Origin: an uncultured Hyphomicrobiales bacterium
Lineage (GTDB): Bacteria > Pseudomonadota > Alphaproteobacteria > Rhizobiales > Xanthobacteraceae
Length of the DNA: 64,000 nt
Direction: 5' to 3'
Assembly (NCBI GenBank): GCA_903878085.1
Contig: CAIRGJ010000004.1
Location: forward strand, 1 to 64,000
Part shown: positions 50,532 to 57,230 of the stretch, piece after piece
How positions within the stretch are numbered: position 1 is the stretch's first letter
Layout of the letters: each line of letters opens with the position of its first letter
Made by a program: the position numbers and the translations under genes
The notes under the pieces: model-generated
Seen by the model: only the letters and a program-made list of their open reading frames with translations
Databases searched by the model: none
Told to the model about the DNA's origin: nothing

Positions 50532-51310
50532 CACCAACTCCCCGAAGCCCCGCCGCCACCCGACGAACCGCCGCCGCCCGAAAATCCGCCCCCGCTTGAA
50601 GATCCACTACTACTGCTTGAGTTGCCCGAGCTGACCAGAATGTTGAGCAGGATGTTGAAGAAGATCCAGCGGAAGCCGGGGGAAACGATGAGCATCACAC
50701 CGACGACGATGATGACAAGCACAATTAGCCAGTTGAACCGATCGCCGGATGGTTGACTGTCAAGCCGTAGCGAAGGGCGCTTTTCCCATTCGGAAGAGTC
50801 GGTCGTAAGTACTGTAATGATGTCGTCAACGCCGCGAGAGATGCCGCCGCTGAAATCACCGCTTTTGAAGCGCGGGGTGATGGCATTCGTGATGATCACC
50901 TTCCCCAGCGCATCGGTAAGCGTACCCTCAAGGCCATAGCCGACCTCAATGCGGACACGCCGCTCGTTCGGTGCAACGAGCAACAGCACACCGTTGTTCT
51001 TTGTTTTCTCGCCTAGCTTCCAGTCTCGGAATAAGCCGTTGGCGTAAGGCTCGATCTCCTGGCCTTCAAGGGAGGCTATTGTGGCGACAACGAGCTGAAT
51101 TCCCGACTTGGCTTCCAGGTCGGCAAGCTTTGGCTCGATTGAGCGGCGCGCGTCGGCCGAAATAATATTCGCTTGATCGACGATTCGGCCCGAGAGCGCT
51201 GGGAAGGTCAGCGCGAAGGCGGTGACGATTGTGCACGCCAGAGCCACGGCCGCGATGGCGAAACGCCATGCTTGCTGTGAGACGCGCCAGAATCGTCCGG
51301 CAATGTTCAT
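50531..51310 (-). CDS. TPM-domain exported protein with Gly/Ser tail (YgcG-like)
   Basis: 259 aa. N-terminal signal/TM segment (about residues 13-36), a TPM domain (FPALSGRIVDQANIISADARRSIEPKLADLE...NGVLLLVAPNERRVRIEVGYGLEG), one TM helix near 195-225 and a flexible tail rich in Gly/Ser, as usual for the family. It is 28 bp downstream of lemA. Confidence 0.88.
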   Translation of the reverse strand: MNIAGRFWRVSQQAWRFAIAAVALACTIVTAFALTFPALSGRIVDQANIISADARRSIEPKLADLEAKSGIQLVVATIASLEGQEIEPYANGLFRDWKLGEKTKNNGVLLLVAPNERRVRIEVGYGLEGTLTDALGKVIITNAITPRFKSGDFSGGISRGVDDIITVLTTDSSEWEKRPSLRLDSQPSGDRFNWLIVLVIIVVGVMLIVSPGFRWIFFNILLNILVSSGNSSSSSGSSSGGGFSGGGGSSGGGGASGSW

Positions 51311-51338
51311 GTCGAAGTCTTGATATCGCGACCGAATA

Positions 51339-51938
51339 TCAGAATTTCACCTGCGGTGGGGTCTGCGCATTTTCATTCGCGGCGAACTCCGCCATCGGCT
51401 TGTTAGAGCGAAATACGGTCGCGGCCCACAAAATGCCGGGGAAGGTCTTTAGCTCGGTGTTGTAAATCCGCACGGCCTCAATGTAGTCACGGCGAGCGAC
51501 GGCAATGCGATTTTCGGTGCCCTCAAGCTGAGATTGCAGCGCCAAAAAATTCTGATTCGATTTCAGATCCGGATAATTCTCGCTTACCGCTAGAAGCCGG
51601 CCGAGGGCACCAGAAAGCTGGTTTTGGGCGTCCTGGAACTGCTTCAGCTTTTCGGGATCGCTGAGCTGGGATACATCGATTTTGACCTGCGTCGCTTTCG
51701 CTCGTGCCTCGACCACGGCGGTCAGGACCTCCCGTTCCTGTTTGGCATAGCCTTGGACGGTGGCGACGAGATTGGGAATGAGGTCGGCGCGGCGCTGGTA
51801 GTTATTCTGCACATCCGCCCATTTCGCCTTGGCCTGTTCCTCGGCCGTCGGAATAGTGTTGTAGCCGCAGGCTGACACTGTGAGGCCCAAGAGAACAGCG
51901 GTTAGCCCCGCGCGCACGCTCGAAAGGGAAACAGTCAT
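51339..51938 (-). CDS. lemA: LemA family protein
   Basis: 199 aa. Lipoprotein-like N-terminus (LLGLTVSACGYN, Cys near residue 24), then the LemA helical domain: VQNNYQRRADLIPNLVATVQGYAKQEREVL, ENYPDLKSNQNFLALQSQLEGTENRIAVARRDYIEAVRIYNT and FPGILWAA. First gene of the LemA-TPM-TPM unit. Confidence 0.92.
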   Translation of the reverse strand: MTVSLSSVRAGLTAVLLGLTVSACGYNTIPTAEEQAKAKWADVQNNYQRRADLIPNLVATVQGYAKQEREVLTAVVEARAKATQVKIDVSQLSDPEKLKQFQDAQNQLSGALGRLLAVSENYPDLKSNQNFLALQSQLEGTENRIAVARRDYIEAVRIYNTELKTFPGILWAATVFRSNKPMAEFAANENAQTPPQVKF

Positions 51939-51998
51939 GAAGGCTTCCTGCTTGGTTCAGAAATAGGTAGCCAAAAACGGTTTGATGTTAGCTTGTTA

Positions 51999-52250
51999 TC
52001 AGCGATGCGGGCGTTTTACGCCACGTTTCTTTTTAGCCTTCTTCTTTGATTTCATTACGACCTTCTTTTTCTTCCGGCTCACCTTTGCTTTCCGCTTCTT
52101 TTTGGTCTGGGCTGGCCTCATTTCCTCTTCTACCGCCAATTCAAGCACGCCAAGCTGTGAGCCTGTGGACGCTACGCTTGCGGCATCCACAATATCGCTA
52201 ACCGCTTCACCGATCATCCCCACAACTGAGTGCGGCTTTTTCTTTGCCAT
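51999..52250 (-). CDS. Small lysine-rich, histone-like-tailed protein
   Basis: 83 aa. A short N-terminal helical part (VVGMIGEAVSDIVDAASVAS) followed by a C-terminal tail of about 35 residues that is mostly Lys/Arg (QTKKKRKAKVSRKKKKVV). The tail resembles H1-like nucleoid proteins and suggests nucleic-acid binding (inference). It lies upstream of lemA on the same strand, 60 bp away. Confidence 0.6.
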   Translation of the reverse strand: MAKKKPHSVVGMIGEAVSDIVDAASVASTGSQLGVLELAVEEEMRPAQTKKKRKAKVSRKKKKVVMKSKKKAKKKRGVKRPHR

Positions 52251-52375
52251 ATCCCCAACCCCATTTGTTCAAAAGCATCGTTTCATTAGTGCCCCAGAGC
52301 GATCAGATGGAGTTCGGATTCGTTTTAGGGCCCGTGGACTCAGTATTTTGCGTTGGAGGCTAGTAGGGTATTCGG

Positions 52376-52447
52376 TCGCTATTGGGGGAAGAGCAGACAT
52401 TCACTGCAACGCGGCGAATGGTCGCGAAGGGCCATTAGCGACATTGG
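52376..52447. repeat. Palindromic accessory-region repeat, copy 4
   Basis: GTCGCTATTGGGGGAAGAGCAGACATTC ... GGGCCATTAGCGACATT: the same two half elements as copy 1, about 40 bp apart. It lies in the gap before the DASS transporter stop. Confidence 0.65.
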
Positions 52448-52455
52448 AAACGATT

Positions 52456-53943
52456 TTACAGCATAATTAAAGGAACTCCGATGCAGAGTAAGGCGGCCAA
52501 GAATATGAGTCCGAAGATCGTTCCCAGCCGCCAGAACTCCGGCGACGTGATGTAGCCGCTGTTGTAGTAGGGCAGCGCGGCGCCCGTGGCATACGGGGTG
52601 ATCACCGCCATGATGCCGGTGGTCAGCGCCAGCGCCAGCGCGAATTTGTCCAGCGGCAATCCCTTGATGCCCATTCCGACCGCCAGCACGACCGGCAGCA
52701 TAGCGGTGGTATGGGCAGTCAGACTCGCGAACATGTAATGCGAGAAGAAATACACCGACACCAGGACTACGATCATCACGGTCGGCGGTAGCCCGCCGAT
52801 GTGGTCGGCGACGAAAACGGCGAACCATTTGATGAAGCCAGAGCGCGCTAGGCCGTCCGCCATGGTGACAAGCAACGCGAGCAGCGCAATCGTCGTCCAG
52901 GCGGCATCGTTCTTCGCCATATCGTTCCAAGTGATGATTCCGGTGACAAGCATGAGCGATACGACGATCAATGCCGCTGTCGCGGCATCGACGTAATCGC
53001 CGCCGCCAACCCATAGCGTGATTGCGATCAGCACTAAGACGGTCAAGATGATCTCGCGAACCGTCATGCCACCCATCTTCTTGAGTTCGCCGGCAGCCCA
53101 TTCCGGCACCGCAGGGCTGTGCTTGATTCCGGGTGGATAGACCCAATAGACAAGCACCGGTAGCGCCAGTAGCAGCGGGATGGCGAACGGGGCGGAAGCC
53201 GTGAACCATTGTCGATAGGTGATTTCGACATGAAGAATTTTACGAATGAATTCGAGTGCGAGAAAATTCGGCGCGCAGGCGGTCATAAAAAGGGAACTGG
53301 TGATGCAACTCGCAGCGAACGTAGTCCACAAGATGTAGCCGCCGATCTTGCGCGCAGACGGATCGTGCGGTTTGGAATCGTAGATCGGCGGCAAGTTGAC
53401 CACAACGGGAAACAACGTTCCGGCGCTGCGTGCGGTATTGGATGGAGTGAACGGCGCGAGGATCGTATCGGCGAAAGTGGTAGCGTAGCCGAGCGAGAGG
53501 GTACTGCGGCCAAGCGCTTTGACAAGAACCAGCGCGATACGCCGGCCGAGACCGGTCTTTTTGTAGCCGAGCGCAAACATGAAGGCCGCGCCGACCAGCC
53601 ATACGGTGCTGCTGGCAAACCCGGACAAGGCCCATTTGATAGCTTCACCCGCGGCGTTGAAACCCGGTTTAGCAAGGTCGCTGGCGCCAAAAAGCGTCCA
53701 CTTCGACAGAACAGCGACGGTCGTCACGCCGATCAGCCCGACGGCTGGGTTCGGCAGCGGTTCAAGCACCAATCCGGCAATGACGACGGAGAAGATCGCA
53801 AAATAATACCAAGTATGCTGCTCCAGACCTTGCGGGGGCGGCAGAACGGCGATGATCGCGATAACCGCCAAGGGGACGGCGATGCGCCACCACTGCGGCG
53901 CTTTTGTTTCCACGGGTGGTTCTGAAACTGTCGTGGACGACAT
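52456..53943 (-). CDS. DASS/SLC13-family anion symporter
   Basis: 495 aa, about 12 hydrophobic segments. Family features: SKWTLFGASDLAKPGFNAAGEAIKWALSGFAS, TILAPFTPSNTARSAGTLFPVV (SNT motif near residue 170) and a second ALALTTGIMAVITPYATGAALPYY near 430. Related proteins carry di- or tricarboxylates; chloroplast-type 2-oxoglutarate/malate translocators are close in pattern. GGGAGGG 3 nt before the ATG at 53943 sets the start. It lies downstream of a PrpD-family gene, which would fit a citrate-like substrate (inference). Confidence 0.88.
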   Translation of the reverse strand: MSSTTVSEPPVETKAPQWWRIAVPLAVIAIIAVLPPPQGLEQHTWYYFAIFSVVIAGLVLEPLPNPAVGLIGVTTVAVLSKWTLFGASDLAKPGFNAAGEAIKWALSGFASSTVWLVGAAFMFALGYKKTGLGRRIALVLVKALGRSTLSLGYATTFADTILAPFTPSNTARSAGTLFPVVVNLPPIYDSKPHDPSARKIGGYILWTTFAASCITSSLFMTACAPNFLALEFIRKILHVEITYRQWFTASAPFAIPLLLALPVLVYWVYPPGIKHSPAVPEWAAGELKKMGGMTVREIILTVLVLIAITLWVGGGDYVDAATAALIVVSLMLVTGIITWNDMAKNDAAWTTIALLALLVTMADGLARSGFIKWFAVFVADHIGGLPPTVMIVVLVSVYFFSHYMFASLTAHTTAMLPVVLAVGMGIKGLPLDKFALALALTTGIMAVITPYATGAALPYYNSGYITSPEFWRLGTIFGLIFLAALLCIGVPLIML

Positions 53944-54059
53944 GAAGCCCTCCCACACGAGCGTAAAGTCGCTATTTGTCCTTTATCGGGGCAACGCTTT
54001 ATGCCGGCGTTGATCTACCTCAAGGGCGCGCATGACGGCAGCGGAAATTGCGCGCTAGG

Positions 54060-55406
54060 TCATGACGGGGCTCGCAGCTTGTCCATGAAATCGCATACCG
54101 GCAGGAGTTTCATGGTTTCGGCATCCAGCAGTTGTGCCAGCAGGTCGCTGCGAAACGGCTCGAGCCAATGATAGCACGTCAGGGCGTGGAATTTGTCCGT
54201 GAGCATCGGCAGGGCGCCATCCCGCCGCGACGGATCGCCGATCGGGAATGCAGTTTCTTCCAATGGAGAGAGTGTTCCATCCTGAAGCTCGATCTGGATC
54301 GCATTGGCGCAGCTCCTGATCGTAAGGTCATAGTGGTCGTGGGTATAGTTGACGTCCTCCAGGACGGTGGTGCGGTCACGCAACCAATCAATACGGGGAT
54401 CGCTTGCGGATTCGTCAGAATAGTCGTCCGAGATTAGGCGGCCGCGCAAAAGGGCGATAGCAACCGCGTACTGGATCGAGTGATCGCGCGCCGCACGATT
54501 CGGCAGCAATCCGGGCTTATTGATGCGTCGCAACGCTTCGTTTTGGGTGAAAATCATGATCCGCTTGACACTCGATAAGCGGCCATTCAGCCAGCGGTGT
54601 AGCCGCAGCGCGCATTCGACAGCCGTACTGGCATTGCGTTGAACCGGATGAAGTTTGAAGATTACATTGTCGAGCACGAAGCTGCCCAATGGCCGCGATA
54701 TCTTGAGGCTCGCGCCACTCAGGTACACGGCCTCAAATCCCCACGTCGGCGCTGAGAGCGCGGTGGGATATCCCATTTCGCCCCGCATCGCGTTCAGCGC
54801 TAGCCAGACCGCGCGACCCGCCGCGTCGCCGCCTGCCCAGCCTTTGCGTGGGCCGGCATTCGGCGTGTGGCGATAGGCGTTGAGCGGATGGCCATCAAGA
54901 AATGCGTTGGAGAGAGCGCCAGCAATCGTCGTGACATCGCCGCCAAGGAGGCGCGTCGCCATAGCCGTCGATGCCACCTTGACCCCAATGACATGATCCA
55001 ATCCGACGGAGGGATCGTCGAACCGGTTGTCTGAAGCCAGCAGGCCCTGGATTTCATAGGCGCCAACCATCGCGGCATAGACATCGGCCATCAGCAGCGG
55101 AGCCGCGCCGGAGCGCCGCCGCTGTCGGCTGACATAGTCGCTTGCAGCTAGAATCGCGCCGAGATTATCGGAGGGGTGGCCACCGACAAAGGTCGTATCG
55201 CTGAAATCGAGCCAGCGGATCATAACGCCGATATCATGGGCAGCCTTTATGGGATCAACGACATGGCCGGTTCCCCAGACGGGAACGCCTTCAACAACGG
55301 TTGTGCCGGGCACCCATGCGCCAAGCCGGCGCGTGCAGTCTGGATCCCGAAGGGCCGCAATAGCGCAGCCGACGGCGTCGGTGAGGCAGAGCGCCGCGGT
55401 TCGCAA
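54060..55406 (-). CDS. MmgE/PrpD-family protein, 5' end abnormal
   Basis: 448 aa from TTG 55406. PrpD-like features: ALCLTDAVGCAIAAL, WLDFSDTTFVGGHPSDNLGAILAASDY, GLDHVIGVKVASTAMATRLLGGD, FKLHPVQRNASTAVECAL, LTDKF. The family includes 2-methylcitrate dehydratase and iminodisuccinate epimerase. N-terminal homology-like sequence (RAYDKILVQLAEYAAKVAAPTGATLRTAAL) continues upstream of the TTG to about 55480 but contains no ATG, GTG or TTG before a TGA. The native start therefore seems lost or changed. Confidence 0.75.
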   Translation of the reverse strand: MRTAALCLTDAVGCAIAALRDPDCTRRLGAWVPGTTVVEGVPVWGTGHVVDPIKAAHDIGVMIRWLDFSDTTFVGGHPSDNLGAILAASDYVSRQRRRSGAAPLLMADVYAAMVGAYEIQGLLASDNRFDDPSVGLDHVIGVKVASTAMATRLLGGDVTTIAGALSNAFLDGHPLNAYRHTPNAGPRKGWAGGDAAGRAVWLALNAMRGEMGYPTALSAPTWGFEAVYLSGASLKISRPLGSFVLDNVIFKLHPVQRNASTAVECALRLHRWLNGRLSSVKRIMIFTQNEALRRINKPGLLPNRAARDHSIQYAVAIALLRGRLISDDYSDESASDPRIDWLRDRTTVLEDVNYTHDHYDLTIRSCANAIQIELQDGTLSPLEETAFPIGDPSRRDGALPMLTDKFHALTCYHWLEPFRSDLLAQLLDAETMKLLPVCDFMDKLRAPS

Positions 55407-55503
55407 CGTCGCACCCGTGGGAGCCGCGACCTTGGCTGCATATTCGGCCAGTTGGACCAGAATCTTATCGTAGGCCCGGCTGTTCGTTGTGCTCGGTGGA
55501 ATT

Positions 55504-55749
55504 TTACGATCCGCTATGGTTGTTGATCTTGGGTTCAGTCAAATTTGAATTTGATGGTCTTTGCAACCTCGGCCCATCGCGGCTGAGAGCTTCTTCCTTG
55601 TCGGCTTGAAACGGCAGTAGCCCATTTAACCAACGATCCGACCACCGCTGTGGCCCGGCAGTGCCGCTGACTGCAGCAAAACGTTGCGCTGCAATGGGTA
55701 CTGCTGTTCCAATAGGACTTTTCGAAAGGGCGAGCCAATTTCCTGCCAG
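55504..55749 (-). pseudogene. 3' gene remnant ending at the tRNA junction
   Basis: An 81-codon open stretch without start runs from the split tRNA-Arg junction to TAA at 55504-55506 (includes NWLALSKSPIGTAVPIAA and PQRWSDRWLNGLLPFQAD). It has coding-like composition and no stop, but I do not recognise the family. Its 5' part would have been removed by the tRNA-site rearrangement. Confidence 0.35.
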
Positions 55750-55792
55750 CTTCGGAGGGCAACGCTCTATCCAGCTGAGCTACGGGCGCCTG
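55750..55792. repeat. 43-bp tRNA-Arg 5'-half direct repeat, right copy
   Basis: Identical to 44844-44886: the 5' half of tRNA-Arg (minus orientation) up to the anticodon loop, with no 3' half attached. Its upstream flank (55793-55831) still resembles the promoter region of the intact gene (GAATAGAC...AGCGGCAACGGG). Confidence 0.85.
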
Positions 55793-55817
55793 GCGACCTG
55801 AATAGACCAAACCTCCG

Positions 55818-55832
55818 CCAGCGGCAACGGGC
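55818..55832. repeat. 15-bp boundary repeat, left copy
   Basis: CCAGCGGCAACGGGC, repeated exactly at 61533-61547. The two copies bracket the 5.7-kb block with the Cys-rich operon. The sequence is part of the tRNA-Arg upstream region. Confidence 0.7.
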
Positions 55833-55940
55833 CGCTGCGCGCCGGCAGCTGTTTCTTCAAGTCGGCGCAGGGATGGGCTTGAGCGCGTTTATATCGCCCG
55901 ATGAGCCCCTTATCGGGGCTCTTGCGGGCATAGCGGAACC

Positions 55941-56810
55941 TCAGCCCGCGCGCCGTTTGCGTAAGACGGAAATTTGCGTCTTCAATGAATTAACCCCGAC
56001 TGCACCGGGCACGATTTCGTCACCGACCACATAACCCGGCGTGCCGTTGATGCCGAGCGCGCGCGCCAGCGTCGTGCTTTCCGAAATCGTCTGGTCGGCT
56101 TCGGCGCTGGCCATGTCGCGCTCCAAGCGCGCCATGTCGAGGCCGGCGCCGGAGGCCGCCGCCATCGCGCTATCTTTGTTCGCCTGACCGCGGTCGCCCA
56201 TCATTTTTTGGTGGAAGGCGAAATATTTGCCGCCGTTTGAATCCTGCATGCGCACAGCGACCGCGACCCGCGCCGCCTCCACCGAGCCGGGACCCAGGAT
56301 CGGAAATTCCTTGAGCACGATCTTGAGGTTCGGATCGTCCTTCAAGAGCGCCAGCGTATCGGCCAGCGCCCGCTTGCAGTAGCCACAGTTGTAATCGAAG
56401 AACTCGACCAGCGTGACGTCGCCTTGCGGATTGCCGATCGTGACCTGGCGCGCGGATGTGAACAGTAACGCGGCATTGCTCTTGATCGCGGCCGACTTGT
56501 CGGCGGCACTCGGCCCTTGCGCGGTTGCCGGCGTGCGCCGCTTGATCAGTTCAGTCAGCGCCTCCTGAAGCACGTCGGGATTCTTGACAAGGTAATCCTT
56601 GACGATGCGCTGCACGTCCTCGGGGTGCTTGGTGAGATAGTCCTGCACGATCGCCTCGATCTCGGCGCGCTGCGCTTTTTGCAGCAAGTAATCCTTTACG
56701 ACGGTATCCATGTCCGGGCGCGAGGCTTGCGCGTTGCCGGCGCTTGGTATCGCCACCATCAAGATGGTGAAAGCCATCGCGGCAACGATTGTGCGGATCG
56801 ACGGGTGCAT
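55941..56810 (-). CDS. DsbA/ScsC-like periplasmic thiol oxidoreductase
   Basis: 289 aa. Signal peptide (ends AGNAQA); an N-terminal helical region with three repeats of a DYL-K-P-E/D unit (residues 38-90), like the oligomerisation arms of ScsC/BcfH-type DsbA relatives; then a thioredoxin fold with FFDYNCGYCK (C142-G-Y-C145) and cis-Pro loop INGTPGYV near residue 255. Such oligomeric forms can act as disulfide isomerases. It is last in a five-gene operon whose other products are Cys-rich, which makes it a likely dedicated folding enzyme (inference). Confidence 0.9.
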   Translation of the reverse strand: MHPSIRTIVAAMAFTILMVAIPSAGNAQASRPDMDTVVKDYLLQKAQRAEIEAIVQDYLTKHPEDVQRIVKDYLVKNPDVLQEALTELIKRRTPATAQGPSAADKSAAIKSNAALLFTSARQVTIGNPQGDVTLVEFFDYNCGYCKRALADTLALLKDDPNLKIVLKEFPILGPGSVEAARVAVAVRMQDSNGGKYFAFHQKMMGDRGQANKDSAMAAASGAGLDMARLERDMASAEADQTISESTTLARALGINGTPGYVVGDEIVPGAVGVNSLKTQISVLRKRRAG

Positions 56811-56882
56811 GGAATTCTCCTTCGCAGAGTCAGGCAGCTTTACAACAAGGCAAGTCCAGACAGGGTCGCACGAATAACAGGC

Positions 56883-57230
56883 TCATCCCGGGGGTCTCGT
56901 CGAGCTCGGGCGGCGGCACTTGCAATGCCCAGCCTCCAGCGTCCACGTACAGCCAAATTCGGCCGCGATATTAGGCCTGACCTCGATGATGTCCTTGATA
57001 TCGGCGCGGCCGCAATACCAGCGCCCACAGGCGTCCTGCCGGACGACGCCAGGCCGGGTGTCGGTCTTCCGGCTGCACGTGTCGCCCTGCTTCATCAGGG
57101 CCCGCGGCGGGGTCGATTGCGGCGCGAGCTGGGCCATCGCCGGCAGGGTGCTCGCGGCGAACACAAGGGCGACGGCCATCGCACGATAAACCGCAGTATT
57201 GTTGAACCCGTGTCGCATCGACGTTTTCAT
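56883..57230 (-). CDS. Small secreted six-cysteine protein
   Basis: 115 aa. Signal peptide (residues 1-34, ends LPAMAQ) and a mature domain with six Cys (DTCSRK, DACGRWYCGR, FGCTW, GHCKCRR), probably three disulfides. No family recognised. Its ATG overlaps the stop of the 823-aa gene (ATGA), so the two are translationally coupled and are likely partners. Confidence 0.75.
   Translation of the reverse strand: MKTSMRHGFNNTAVYRAMAVALVFAASTLPAMAQLAPQSTPPRALMKQGDTCSRKTDTRPGVVRQDACGRWYCGRADIKDIIEVRPNIAAEFGCTWTLEAGHCKCRRPSSTRPPG

Noticed and set aside
55535-55810. 91-codon minus-strand frame starting inside the partial tRNA
   Set aside because: It begins in the tRNA 5'-half copy (APVAQLDRALPSEAG is the common mistranslation of a tRNA gene) and crosses the rearrangement junction.
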